A model generated the notes under the pieces. It worked only from the letters and a program-made list of their open reading frames with translations, did not search any database and was not told the origin of the DNA. The position numbers and the translations under genes are program-made. A DNA stretch of 64,000 bases from Bryoerythrophyllum caledonicum. Taxonomy: Eukaryota; Streptophyta; Bryopsida; Pottiales; Pottiaceae. Below are positions 1 to 11,780 of this stretch, piece by piece; position 1 is the first letter of the stretch, and every line of letters begins with the position of its first letter. The stretch is from positions 21,495,105-21,559,104 of the forward strand of contig OZ020523.1 in assembly GCA_963971425.1 (NCBI GenBank), read 5' to 3'.

Positions 1-713
1 TTAGGTTGTAGTATTCTAGAAAAGTACCTGTATTCCTTGGTCAACTGTTTCCGTTTTACCCGTGTGCAGATCACGCTTGGAAGTTCACTCTTGGTGGCTG
101 ATGCGTAGAGGCGAAACCAATAGTGGTGACGACGGTTGCAGTGATGGAAGGATAGGCCAGGCTTCAGACAAAAGGAGAGCCACCAATTTTGACGTGGGGG
201 GATTATTGAAATTGGACGGTGTGACCATTGTCAACACCAATTTAAGGGAAGGTAGTCAGTCAAGCAGAGGTGCAACGTAGTCCTTGTGGAAGGATTTTGA
301 CACCATCGAACGCCAGTTCCACGTTTAGTCGCATGATTCTCTTAACCAAAGCACAATTCGTGCGTTTTTGCCCCAAGACAGACATCTGCTGTAGGACCTT
401 TTCTCTTGCACTTGTTGAACCATATCAATTTGAAACTCTTTTAGCATACTCTAACCTTGACATTTCTTTATTTTTTTTGTTTCTTTACAATAAATTATGA
501 TTGCTTATAATCATCTAACATCAAAGCTTTGCTACTGCAAATCTTTAATTAGACTTCACTTTTTATACAACGAGGTTCAATGTTACTAATTTAATTGGAA
601 ATTATTTTTTAAGTTTATGAAGTAGGCAACAAAACTGGAGTTTAGTTTTGAATTGTAAATATAAGGCAAAATCTTATATCCTAATCCTTATAGGACATTT
701 TGACCTTTGAAGA
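1..713. other. Intergenic, no gene seen
   Basis: AT-rich DNA with two short open frames (62-280 and 270-500). Neither has a recognisable domain, biased codon use or splice context. I see no supported gene here. Confidence 0.5.
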
Positions 714-872
714 AGATTTGTCATTTCACGCTGGTTCCTATGAAGAAGATTGCCGGTCTCCAAAGGAGACGGGTATGAATATAGTGTTTGTTCATTCTCT
801 TCACTAAGTATATGGCCACGGGACATAGGCTAGTGTAATAGAACTACTCCCCCCTCCTCAAGGGTAAACACT
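714..872 (-). mobile_element. LINE 3'-end fragment (5'-truncated copy)
   Basis: The segment aligns with the 3' ends of the two minus-strand LINE copies at 11508-11640 and 59207-59340. It has a short GAA run, a hairpin at about 756-778 with stem GTCTCC/GGAGAC around AAA, then ATGAATATAGTGTTTG and a C-run hairpin with stem CCCT/AGGG ending near 864. The closing stem AGTGTTT (783-789) / AAACACT (866-872) matches AGTGTCT/AGACACT in the other copies, with one base pair changed on both sides. The LINE sense strand is the minus strand and only about 150 bases remain. I found no target-site duplication. Confidence 0.7.
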
Positions 873-1784
873 TTTCTACACTAAGAGCTTTCCTACACTA
901 ATTGCCTTAGAGACAACTAACATGTCATCTCCCCTAAGGGCTTTGTGGGTCCCATTATTGGGTGGGACTTGAACTCACATTTTCTATAATGTTAATTTGA
1001 TCACAAAATTTTGATTTTTTTAATAATGGTGTGCCATAGTATTATCTTCACTAGAATAATATGTTTTCACATTGTACTTTTAGATTATAAGTTATGTTAC
1101 TAGAAATGCAAATTGTTGGACTTTATTCCCTTTAGGGGACAACTTCAAAACTTTTTCTATAACCTTCTATAGTTATTGAGAGTTTTTAGTACAAATACAT
1201 GATATTACTTTGTTTAAGAATGCCATAAAAATTCTTGTCTTTAGTATATAATTCCTATTTTAGTGCAAGTAAGATATTTTAACACGTTGTTGAGTACTTG
1301 ACCAAAAAAACTTCTTTTTTCTACATAAAACCTAGAGATTTTATATTTTTATATTTTTACAATTTGTTGTATAATATTAAAAGACAAGTGTAGCATATGC
1401 GTCTTTGCATTAGAAGGGGTTGTTTTGAAGTGTTTTTGGTGTGAAGGACTCAAAGGACTTTATGGATTATAGTATTGTCTTATTCTTCCAACCACTATGT
1501 GATAATACTTAGTTGGGTGTCTTCGTAGCTTTTGGCTCATATTGCCATGCAAATTACATTGCACTGGGTGTGTAAATCAAGTGTGAAAATGGTAAGAGGT
1601 GGTTGTGAGTTCAAACCTCCAATGGCATGCCAGCGTGGTGCTTATTATGGTAGTGCAAGCAACTATAGTGGGGGCCCTTAGGATTTGGTTGTATGGGTAT
1701 CCAAAAAAGCCCTTGGAAGGATGACATGTCGGTTATCTCGAAGGCACTTAGTGTAGGAAAGCACTTAGTGCAGAAAAGGATTTA
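865..1784. mobile_element. Non-autonomous DNA element with ~80 bp TIRs
   Basis: Bases 865-944 and 1706-1784 are inverted repeats of each other, roughly 80% identical by eye. Shared blocks include GCTTTCCTACACTAA and ACATGTCAT. Weaker similarity continues inward around ACTTGAACTCACA (left) and GTGAGTTCAAACC (right). The interior has no transposase ORF. It holds a degraded piece of the palindromic repeat family (about 1100-1460). The left end abuts or overlaps the LINE 3' fragment, so the exact boundary and target duplication are uncertain. The family is not assigned. Confidence 0.65.
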
Positions 1785-2050
1785 CATTCAAAAGGAGAAC
1801 ATACTTGTTCCAATGTTTATAGTTTGAAATTTTGGTGAGTCAGCAAATAGTGATTGCAAGTTGAAAAGACATGGCAAATCCACTTGTCTCTACATGCATA
1901 TGCATTGATTGAAGCTTCAAATATTTCTTCTTCATTGGGACAATTTTGAAGGTCCATGTCAATAAATCATGTGAGCATAGCAATTGAAGAGTAGATGCAT
2001 TGTAAATTGCTTGGTTTGTGTTTTGATGCATATACATATACATCTATTAG

Positions 2051-2520
2051 TTGTTCTTGTGTTTTTCTTTAGAAGAAAATATGGTCAGACCATTGTTGCA
2101 AGGGAAGCAACAGAATGTACTCTCTTCACTTCTAAAAGGCTATAGTGTAAGAGAGGTGACAAAGACTTTGCATATTGGGAAGTCAAGTGTACGGAGGCTT
2201 TGTAAGAAGTATTTGCCAAATGCAAATCTTCTAGTTGGAGGTAGACCACAAAGATTGAAAAGTCAAATAGAGCAGTCTTGTGTAAGTAGTTTAACAAGAG
2301 GAAAGGTGTCTAGTGCAAGAGAAGCTACTAAAGAGGTGAAAGAAGTTTTTGGAGTACAAGTGAGTGAAGTTACTGTACGTCGTGCACTTCGTAGAGCAGG
2401 TTTGCAATCACATGCGTAAGTGAAGAAACAACATTTGTTAAGTAAAAGTATAGGGTCTCATCTAGAATCACTCTTGAAGGTTACTATAGTTGAATTACAC
2501 AAACCTATGTCCCATGGGCA
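2051..2520 (+). pseudogene. Tc1-like transposase N-terminal fragment
   Basis: The 122-residue frame 2051-2419 reads as paired helix-turn-helix DNA-binding domains of a Tc1/mariner-type transposase: SLLKGYSVREVTKTLHIGKSSVRRL, a GRP basic linker, then a second helical domain ending RRALRRAGLQSHA. An in-frame TAA at 2417-2419 interrupts a continuation (VKKQHLLSKS) that resembles the conserved linker after this domain in Tc1 transposases. No DDE catalytic domain follows, so the copy is truncated by about 2500. It differs in sequence from the Tc1 element at 27.3-29.0 kb. Confidence 0.7.
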
Positions 2521-3694
2521 TAGATTTAGTAGAGAGAATGAACAAACACTAAACTCATGCCGGGCCCCTTTAGTGACAAGAGCTAACGTTGTTTTTCATC
2601 TTCTATGGAGTGATATCCAAAGCACAGAAAGAATATGTCTTGAAATGATGCAGTGTATATGGTACACAATATTTGCCTAAATACCCTAGTCGAGCGTTGC
2701 AGCAAGCTCAGAAAAATGGTCCCACCAAGCCTGGCGCCCGACCCACGCTCGACCAGGGTGAACAAGGAGATCCTGGTATACAGAGCGCAGTGGGAGACAC
2801 GTGCAAGGAGGTCGAAATCCGTGACGAGGATCGGCAAGCCCGGTCCAACGTTGACAGACAGCACTGCGTGCGACTCAGGTTGGAGCCTCGCAACGCGCAC
2901 CCCGCCCGGCCCCCCCGCCCGCCCGCCCNNNNNNNNNNNNNNNNNNNNNNNNNNNNNNNNNNNNNNNNNNNNNNNNNNNNNNNNNNNNNNNNNNNNNNNN
3001 NNNNNNNNNNNNNNNNNNNNNNNNNNNNNNNNNNNNNNNNNNNNNNNNNNNNNNNNNNNNNNNNNNNNNNNNNNNNNNNNNNNNNNNNNNNNNNNNNNNN
3101 NNNNNNNNNNNNNNNNNNNNNNNNNNNNCCCCGCCCACCACCACCACCACCTTGCATCCAGGATCCTTCGGGACTCGTATGTTGCTGCCTCTCCCCAGCC
3201 ACCGCCTGCGCGCACTTGCCACACTGTCATTCCCATCCCAATTTCTTCCTGTTAGCCCAGCTCCTGCCACTCCCCCACCAGCTCATTTCATGCTAGTACC
3301 TTTGAAATTTAAATTAGAAAGTGTTATGATCTGGTCGGTGTCACTACGTGCGTGCAGTGCCTGGCACGTGAACTTGGGTGGATCTCCAGGCATAGTGGTG
3401 CGATAGTTTCCAGACCATTCTTCTGGCGATCTTCGTTTTGGAGTGAATTGCAATCTAAGGTCTGTCACTGTTGTTTTGCTCTTGTGTGCTTAACACGTAC
3501 TCTCTGTCCTTGTGCCAGCTTGGGATTTGTTAACAGGCGCCTCGGATTTTGGTGTTAAGGTTTCTGTCCTGTTTCTTCAGGGTGCGAAGGTATCGTCGGT
3601 TGTAGCGTTTTTCTTCTTCTAGCTTGCAGTGCGCTCCCTTGAGTCGTTTTTGGACGCAGAGGGGAAAAGCCGTTTTTTGTGATACTGTACGAAG
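2521..3694. other. Upstream region of DnaJ gene with 200-base gap
   Basis: Positions 2929-3128 are N. The gap is flanked by a C-rich run (CCCGCCCGCCCGCCC) on the left and a CCA/CCG run on the right, so the missing sequence is probably GC-rich simple sequence. The stretch to 3694 turns GC-rich and should contain the promoter and 5' leader of the DnaJ gene. Open frames that span the Ns are artefacts. Confidence 0.6.
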
Positions 3695-6099
3695 ATGGTG
3701 AAGGATAAGGAGTACTATGAGGTCCTTGGAGTGCAGCCTGATGCCACTCCGGCGGAGATCAAGAAGGCATATTACGTGAAGGTAATTGGTTTCGGATGAT
3801 CATATGACCTTGTGTTTTACTTGCTCCTCGCTTTGGTCGGAACTTGTTTCACCAGCTTTCTTTTTTCTCATTTTGGGGCTTTGAATTGGCTGCAGGCACG
3901 ATTGGTGCATCCGGATAAGAATCCCGATAACCCTGAAGCAGCCAAAAATTTCCAGGTACTGATTTGGCCTACCGGACGATGACGCTTTGCTGAATTTCTA
4001 GAGTACCTACACGTTCTTTGGGACTATCAACTCACTTTCAGTTATTCGACTACGTACAATAACCCGAGTTCGTTGCCGTGACAGGTCTTGGGTGAGGCAT
4101 ACCAGATTCTGAGTGACCCCCAAAAAAGAGAGTCATATGATAGGCTTGGAAAAACTGGCGTTTCTGGAGAACCGATGGTCGACCCTGCAGCAGTGTTTGG
4201 GATGTTGTTTGGTAGTGATGCCTTTGAAGATTATATTGGTCAGGTAGGGTTTGAGTTTTTCCATTTTCATTTTTGAAAAAAGCAAAGCACTCTAAGAACT
4301 TACGTTACAGAGAAGGCTGATTCATACATCGCATTTCTATGTTGTGGCAGTTGGCTATGGCGTCAATCACTGGAATGGACACTGGTGATGGCCAAGGTAT
4401 TGATGTTGGGAAAGTTCAGACCAAATTCAAGGTGATCATTTCTTCCAAGTTTGAATGCTGTGTCTGGTTCAGTGTCGTATCTGTTTGACACTAGTTTGCA
4501 GTTTCTGTTACTAGCAAGTGTTCCTAATACATGGCATGTGTCTCCATTGCAGGAGGGTCAAAGAGCAAGAGAAGACAAGCTTGTTCAGATTCTCCTTCAG
4601 CGAATTGAACGATATGTGAATAGGGATAAGAATGGTTTTGTTGAGTGGGCCACGAGAGAGAGGGAAAATCTGAAGGATACTGGTAAGCTCCACCGAGACT
4701 CCTCCATTTTCCTACTCTTCAAGCTGGCTACACGTGGAATATTTTTGTCACATGTGGGCAAAACCTGTGTGTGACGCAGCTTTTGGAGAACCGATGCTGC
4801 ACACAATAGGATACATTTATGAGAGGCAGGCTGCAAAAGAGCTTGGAAAGAACCGTTATCTTCTGGGAGTGCCCTTTGTGACCGAGTGGTTGCGCAGCAA
4901 AGGACATTTCATTAAATCGCATGTCACTGCTGCAGCAGGTACAATATCACGGTCGCTTCAGTTCAGATTGAGAAATACTAGTTTTGTAAGACTCTTTGTA
5001 ACTTGAGAGGTTGTTGCACAAGCGCCGGAGATTTGAGTAGTTCACTCGGTTCCTTCTTTTCTTAGGCTTTTTCCTCAGGTCATGATGGCTTGATGATATC
5101 AGATTTAAGAAGGCTCGTCGCGTTTTGGACCGTGCAGGTGTCATCCAGTTGATGCAGATGCAAGCAGACTTGCAAAAGCAGATCGAGGGAGGTCAGATAG
5201 AGCAGCAAGGGGTTGAGGCCTACCTAGCTTCAAAACAGGACCTGATGATTGGGAATCTGTGGAAGCTGAACGTAGCTGATATTGAGAATACCGTTTCCAA
5301 TGTTTGCGAAAAGGTGAATTTTCACTGTTTGACACCTTGGCATGCCATGTTGTGTTCAATGGTGCATTGAGCTTGCACTCCCATACAAGTTAGCCTGTTT
5401 TAGAAACAGTATTTAACAGAGTTTCCACAGTGGCATAACCACAGTTGATCACACCATTTTGTGAGTTCACGGAAAAGCTATGGTTGGTGGATGTGTGCAG
5501 GTGTTACTGGACCCAACTGTTCACAAGGATGTGCTCATGGAGCGTGCCAAGGCACTCAAGAAGTTGGGCCAAATTTTCCAGGTAAAATGCCAATCTTTCT
5601 CCTGGAATCACGCAAGTGAATAGCACAAGTTCCATCAGAGGAGTTGAACTGGCAAACATGCCGTGTTTTGGAGAGACCCCATGCCTGAATAAAAGTTGTG
5701 TTGCGAAACAGGGGCCTAAGGCAGCAGATTCTGGAGCACAGCCAGATGGGAGGGGGTCGCCGAGCGGTTCGTCTCATGGCGAGAACATGACAGGATCATC
5801 AACTCCCACGCCCCGTGCCATGCCCCATGGCGAGAACATGACAGGATCAACAACTCCCACGCCCCGTGCCAGAGCTACAAGTCATCAAAACAGTTTTGTA
5901 AGTGATGGCATCGCATTTCGAAGTTATGAGAAGAATGTTGTTATTCTCCTGAGGCATTTGCTGATACGGATGTGTGTGTTTGCTTCGGTGGGATCAGCCT
6001 GTTCCAACGGCTCCTCCAGGAGTGAGGAGTGCTGCAGCACCAGCATCGTCCGGGTGGCCGCCATCCCAGCATCCTGGCGGTGGATACACAAATATGTGA
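3695..6099 (+). CDS. DnaJ-X domain cochaperone (type III J protein)
   Basis: A J-protein that should stimulate an Hsp70 ATPase. Ten exons by GT/AG borders: 3695-3781, 3896-3955, 4085-4243, 4351-4431, 4553-4682, 4780-4938, 5138-5313, 5501-5581, 5712-5897, 5998-6099. They join in phase to 406 residues. The J domain starts at residue 1 ([13 protein letters not shown]) with the HPD motif at residues 34-36. A DnaJ-X region follows (about 120-310, including [17 protein letters not shown]), then a Ser/Pro-rich tail ending [15 protein letters not shown]. No G/F-rich segment or zinc finger is seen. The architecture matches plant 'DnaJ 10-like' proteins. The tail exon at 5712-5897 holds a duplicated unit, HGENMTGS(S/T)TPTPRA. 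Location (cytosol or organelle) cannot be read from the sequence. The start has no competing upstream in-frame ATG. Confidence 0.9.
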
Positions 6100-7975
6100 A
6101 GAGTCCACTGTCAACCGTCTCTCTCTCTTCGGTTGGATGTTAGAATGTGCCTACAATGTTTGCTACTCGTTTCCTCCCTCTTCATTTCACTACTCTTTCC
6201 TCCCTCTTACATATGCTACACTTTCCTCCCTCTTACATTTGGTACAGCTTGGCAAAATCTTTCGTAGCAAGAGTTTGTAGGATTTTCACTCTCATTTGAA
6301 CTAGTCTTAGTGTCTTTGTAAATGAAGGAGAGATCATGTTGTATTATGAATCCTAGCTATCTTTTTCCTCTTTGAATTGACTCTAGATTTAGAACTATAT
6401 AGGACATGTTGTAATCATTTGAAAAAATGAGGAGGTTAATTCCTAAATGACAAAAGTCTTAAGGTGGGGTTTTGCAAATCCTTGGGGGCATGTTCCTATG
6501 GTTGCAAATTATATTTACAGTTCTTGAAATTTTGTACAAAGACGTAAGAAGATGAGAGGTATGTGAGATTATTATTTTATTCTCATCAAATCTATGGAAT
6601 AAAAGTTATGCCACCTTAAGGACAAACTTCTTCAGTGGGCATGTCGGATAGTCTAGAAACTTTTTCTAAGACACTATTAATTATGGATTCGATACCAAAT
6701 GAAGTCAAAGTGTGCTGATCCATTCAATGCTAGAAAGAAAATGAACCGCTTTCTCTACTTCAAACACTATAATCTTTCAATTTATATGGTCAAAGCTTTT
6801 GAAATTTTGTGAGTACGCTACTTTATAAGTTTTAATTGAGATCCTACGGTTAAGACTAGAAATAAAAGTTTATATTTCCTTCCTTACTCATCGCATTAGA
6901 ATCAACGCTTTTGGAGTGTTCTTCAATGTGAAATTGTCAAGAGTTTTTAGGGCTAAAAGTCATGGTACCTTTGCTATACTGTACTATACAAACAATTTCA
7001 CATAAGCACAAGTTTTCATATGAATGCCTACTGTCCACTTGTATGTCAAGTCCTCTATTCTGGTTATTAGTAAAAGCCTTTCATAATTTTTTCTACAAAA
7101 GTCTAATTGATTTTGAGTCTATTAAGTTGTCGCTTAATCCTTCAAGTGTGTAGGTTACTTAACCAAATATCATCGCTTGGATATCAGTTGTGGAATTTGA
7201 TGGAAATTAGCAACAAATTGGACTTTAGATTGTGAAGTTCATATTTGAAGCGTTATCTTACCTATACGATTCAACAACTTCTGTTCAATCTGCACTTTAC
7301 AAGTGTTACAAAAGAGTGTATATGTGAAGCTTACAAGAACGATATGATCATGTTAGGAAATAAGAGAATAATGTAAATAGTGAAGTACTGATAACTTTGA
7401 GTCAATGATTTTTTTTTTAAAATAGATGAAAGCATATAAGTTTATTAGAGAAGATTGTAAAAGTCTACGTGGAAGTGGGAAGATGCACAAAGGAGAGATG
7501 AGCGTAATACGTAAGAAAAATGAACATAGTGTGTAATACAGTGGTCACTTTTGACACCTACGTACCAAAGTTTTATTTTTCCGAACCACAATGATAGGGA
7601 CACAACGGGCATCACTGTAGTATTACATGGGTATCACATATGCATTATGTGGGTATCACCTAGGCAAAGCGATTGAATGGTAATTGACATTGCCCATGGA
7701 TGAATGATGTGGTAAAGAGCGAGGGAGAAGAAAAGAAGAGAAAACAAGTGGACAAAGCCATGATGGGCAGGCGATGGTGGGAAGCAGATGGCCAGCAGCA
7801 GCGGCGCCACCCACTTTGCAAACTGTCTCGTAATCCAGATGACGAGCCATCAGCGGAGCTCGCCTTTCAGTTGCACCCACAACGTACTCTTCCATTTGCA
7901 CTTGCAAACGACCGACTTTGACAATTCTTCACTTTCCACACGATTGCCGAGGAGCAGCATTGAGGAGCGTTCTGC
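6100..7975. other. Intergenic, AT-rich, with repeat remnant
   Basis: It begins as the 3' flank of the DnaJ gene. Bases about 6690-6960 are a degraded half-copy of the palindromic repeat family, sharing the blocks AAGTCAAAGTGTGCTGATCCA, TTGAGATCCTACGGTTAAGA and TGTGAAATTGTCAAGA. From about 7650 the sequence is the likely promoter and 5' leader of the fibrillin gene. I see no other gene. Confidence 0.55.
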
Positions 7976-9814
7976 ATGGCGAGCGTGCTGGCGATGGCGC
8001 CGCAGCCTACCTTGCGGATTGCGCATGCGGACGTCCGGGACATGGTAGTGTCCTCCTCTTCGCGCTCTTTCTTCGCCGGCACTGCGGGTGGGCGCCTGGC
8101 CGTGCTGGAATTCGGGCTCCCACGCACCCATGTGGTGGCGCTCAAGGCGGAGCGCTCCGGGCCCATTCGCGGCGCGTTGTTCCCGTTCCTGCAGAAGAAG
8201 AAGGACAAGGAGGTGGTCAAGAAGGAGTTGCTGGAGGCCATCGCTCCCTTGGACAGAGGCGCGGCTGCCAGTGCCGAGGACATTGCGCGCGTGGACGCGG
8301 TATGAGCTTGGGTTTGTTTCAGGGTTAGCAGGAGAAGGCTTTGGGTGTTGGTGCTCCTGCGCATTGATTCCTAAGACCGTTGGCGTTCATTAGGGCTTGT
8401 CTTGTTCCTGCCTTGGAGAGCGCTGTGGGTTCAGTTTTGGAGACGTGCATCGTTTTTAGGTTCAGAGCAACGTGTTGTTGCAGATGTGCATAACATTCTA
8501 GAATCAGTGCTCGGGCGGCCTTTCCTGTAGGTTTCTTTGAGGGAATAGTTCCTACATGAGCTTACAACTTGAACCAAACTGGAGGAGACTAATGAAAATG
8601 AAGCAAGTGCCGGCCATCCAAGGCAAGAAATAGACCCACGGCAAAGAATTAGAGGAAGGAATCATTTACAACTGTGATTCCTACAATCCAAGAGGCCGCC
8701 CTACTCTGTTATGTGCATGCCTTTCGAGCTTGAGCAATGTGTTGTTGGAACGTACAATTTTTTTAGCATAAGCAATGTTTTTTTTGGAAGCAGATTGCTC
8801 GAGAGCTAGAAAGCTTGAACCCTACAAAGGAGCCTCTCAAGTCTACGTTTCTGAGTGGGAAATGGGAGCTGCTTTACACCACCTCTTCTACAATTCTCAA
8901 GAAGGAGGTATGGTGTGTTCTATATCTTGAGACTGTTTATTTCTTCATGAATTGGATGCTCGGTTGTTCAACCAATTAGGGATGTCATTTATTTATTGTT
9001 TTCGGTGGAGGGGGGATTTTGTTTCGATATAGCTGAAGGCTGTTTGTTTCTTGCAGAGGCCCAAGGTTCTGAGACCTAATGGCGCCATTTATCAAGCCAT
9101 CAATACGGATACCTTGAGAGCGCAGAATCTGGAAACGTGGCCCTATTTCAATCAAGTAGGTTACAACTTTGTGAACCTTGTTTCTTGCATCTGAAGCTGT
9201 GGTCTGGATCTGGTTCTGTGCGCATCTGGAATTATGTTGTAATTGATACCAGCATTGAAACAGATGACTGAAAATTACCACTTGTTCTGTTCGTGATTTA
9301 GGTAACAGCGAACTTAGAGCCGGTCAACTCCAAGAAAGTTATTGTCAACTTTGATTTCTTCAAAATCGGTGGATTGGTGAGTGTACATTCGTGTGTGATG
9401 TAGTAGCCTGTGGCTTTCATGATCAAATATTTTGAATCGGCTGCGTACGTACCCCTGATTATCTTTTTGTTGCGATTTCTTTCAGATCAGCATAAAAGCT
9501 CCAGGACGTGCCCGAGGCGAACTTGAGATCACATACCTGGATGATGAGTTGCGGTAAGTTTATCGTTTTCATTTGTTGAAGTGAAGATTCATTATTTGAT
9601 AGAGATCTCCGGGTGTTCTTCGAAAGGACTCCATTTCTAGCTTCATGTGGGCTTGAATGCATGCGAATTTAAAGTTTCGTCTGTTACGGGCATCTAAGAA
9701 ACACTAACTAATTGATGATCGTGTTGTGGAACGCAAAACAGTGTCTCACGGGGGGACAGAGGGAACTTATTTGTCCTTATCATGGACGACCCCTCTTACA
9801 GAGTCCCCGTTTGA
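7976..9814 (+). CDS. PAP/fibrillin domain protein (plastid lipid-associated)
   Basis: Fibrillins are plastid lipocalin-like proteins associated with plastoglobules and thylakoids. Six exons: 7976-8299, 8794-8907, 9057-9155, 9302-9376, 9486-9553, 9742-9814, joining in phase to 250 residues. The first ~75 residues are rich in Ala, Ser and Arg with few acidic residues near the start, consistent with a chloroplast transit peptide. The PAP domain then runs to the C-terminus: [61 protein letters not shown] and the terminal [16 protein letters not shown]. The block order and near-terminal end fit the small fibrillins I associate from memory with the FBN3 (At3g26070-like) group. Family assignment is firm; the clade is tentative. 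The role in the plastid is inferred from the family. Confidence 0.88.
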
Positions 9815-10672
9815 GTTTCTACCAAGTATTCCGCTGTGGACCCTTCTACATAGATTGTTAGGTTGAGTGTCCTTGTATGAAAGCGCTGCCTGGACCTACT
9901 TTGAACCAAGCCAGTATCTTCTTTGTATTTCAGATGAAGAGAGCCTTATCCTGTAAAGTTTGTACAAGTTATTCCAATTTTGAAAACGTAGGACCTCAAG
10001 TGGTTGATTGCGTTTGTGGAATTTGACTGGGCAAGAGTGTGTGCAGGAGTGTTTCTGAAAGACTCCTGAATGGGTGGATATATGGAAGCTGAAAATTTGT
10101 CTGTGCACTGTGTTTTGCTATCAACAGCATTGCCTGGAAACGATGATGTATCCGTTATGTCAGTTTGTTTATGACTACTCGAGATTGGATGATGCTTTTA
10201 CGACTTGTGTACCATATTTGAGTAGAAGGTGCCATCATCTTAAATGCTCCTCGTAGATTGTGTGATGCCACAAAAGGAAGAGAGATGGAACATGGTAAAA
10301 ACTGGCGAGCCAAGGGATGATTATTGACAATTGGGGACTCTTGGGGGACAGAAAACAGGGGTTGCAGGAACGTGATGGGCGCCAGGATGAGCAGACTTCT
10401 CGTGCATTGATGAAGGTGCTCGTTTCGATTTCATGCAAATGTAGAGCTCGTCATGAAGGCATAACTTAAATCAGGAAAACTGGATCCCCTGATTTGAGCC
10501 GCGACTAGATTTGAAGCCCATGGAAAAGGGGGCCGCCCAGCTAATTAGAGCGGCCCTGCTCCACTATTTCACCACATATTTGGAGTTGTGTCGCTCCCGG
10601 ATATTCCTTGCAACATCAGATGAGGATGAAAGCCGGGTACTGTACTCCTGTTACGTCCTCTGTATTTATGTA
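9815..10672. other. 3' flank of fibrillin gene and intergenic DNA
   Basis: It contains the presumed 3' UTR of the fibrillin gene and unremarkable sequence. Short open frames (for example 10074-10256 and 10511-10762) have no family signature. I see no gene or repeat I can define. Confidence 0.45.
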
Positions 10673-11099
10673 TTCACCCCTAAAGGACCAAGTGTCATAA
10701 AATGGCATTTTTGCAGGTTCGGTCCGGTTCCTACGGTGTCAATTTCTAACATTCCTCTTTAGAAAAATTTACTGGAGAAGGGCATTACTAAAACCTCAGT
10801 GGGAATACGATTTTTTTCCAATATCCATCATTTAATAAAAAAAGTTATAGGCTTTGGAATTTCAAACAAGGAAAGCAGGCACGTTGGGCACCTCCAAAAC
10901 CTTTTGTCAGGACACTCTATTGAATGTGAGGTTTTCAATACTGGCAAGTAATTTTATTTCCATTCATATTGTTAGTAAAAAATTCTTGTCTTTAGTGAAA
11001 AATATCATATTAACCCAAGTCAAATAATTTCACACATTGTCACACATTGTTGGGCAACGTACCAAAAAACTTCTTCCTTTCCACTTAGAGATCTTCATA

Positions 11100-11506
11100 G
11101 AAGAAGAAGAAGAAGAAGAAGAAGAAGAAGAAGAAGAAGAAGAAGAAGAAGAAGAAGAAGAAGAAGAAGAAGAAGAAGAAGAAGAAGAAGAAGAAGAAGA
11201 AGAAGAAGAAGAAGAAGAAGAAGAAGAAGAAGAAGAAGAAGAAGAAGAAGAAGAAGAAGAAGAAGAAGAAGAAGAAGAAGAAGAAGAAGAAGAAGAAGAA
11301 GAAGAAGAAGAAGAAGAAGAAGAAGAAGAAGAAGAAGAAGAAGAAGAAGAAGAAGAAGAAGAAGAAGAAGAAGAAGAAGAAGAAGAAGAAGAAGAAGAAG
11401 AAGAAGAAGAAGAAGAAGAAGAAGAAGAAGAAGAAGAAGAAGAAGAAGAAGAAGAAGAAGAAGAAGAAGAAGAAGAAGAAGAAGAAGAAGAAGAAGAAGA
11501 AGAAGA
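11100..11506 (+). repeat. (GAA)n microsatellite, ~135 units
   Basis: An uninterrupted GAA·TTC array of about 405 bases. It sits exactly where the 3' tail of the minus-strand LINE should be, between the target duplication and the 3' terminal fold. The other two copies of this LINE end carry only a few GAA units at the same place, so this looks like a tail that expanded after insertion, or a long tail made at insertion. The poly-Glu, poly-Phe and poly-Leu frames across it are not genes. Assembled length may be inexact. Confidence 0.9.
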
Positions 11507-11507
11507 C

Positions 11508-11640
11508 TAATCCTTTGCCGGTTCCCAAAGAGGCCGGCATGAATAAAGTGTCTGTTCGCACCTCCACTAAGACCGTGCCCACCAGGCAAAGGATTAGTAG
11601 TATGGGGCTACTTCCCCCTCTCGAGGGTAGACACTATGTA
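11508..11640 (-). ncRNA. Conserved folded 3' terminus of LINE RNA
   Basis: The copy contains a 13-base perfect inverted repeat, CTAATCCTTTGCC (from about 11507) with GGCAAAGGATTAG (near 11585-11597). It also has a GCCGG/CCGGC hairpin, a CCCT/AGGG hairpin and the closing stem AGTGTCT (11547-11553) / AGACACT (11629-11635). The same arrangement occurs at 714-872 and 59207-59340. In the LINE sense strand this lies between the ORF2 stop and the TTC tail, the usual place for a 3' structure recognised by the element's reverse transcriptase. That recognition role is inferred. Confidence 0.65.
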
Positions 11641-11780
11641 ATCGGTAACCATAAAGATGTAAACCAAGAGAAAGAAAAGCCACAATCCGAACAAGGGAGA
11701 GGGGAAGAAAGAAAAGAAAAGGAAAGAAAAGATAAAAGACAATTAGAGGGGGAAGGCCTGATGGGGGGAGTTAGGGCGTT

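Noticed and set aside
714-872. Self-cleaving ribozyme (hammerhead or HDV-like) in the LINE 3' fold
   Set aside because: I looked for the hammerhead core and the HDV double-pseudoknot arrangement and found neither.
1600-1640. tRNA gene (T-arm-like GAGTTCAAACCTCC)
   Set aside because: No acceptor stem or anticodon arm could be fitted around it; it is part of the inverted repeat.
2583-3296. Open frames of 130-217 residues spanning 2929-3128
   Set aside because: Most of each frame is unknown bases, so the open reading is an artefact of the gap.
11037-11589. Long frames of pure Glu, Phe or Leu (up to 165 residues)
   Set aside because: They are translations of the GAA·TTC array in different frames, with no independent coding sequence.
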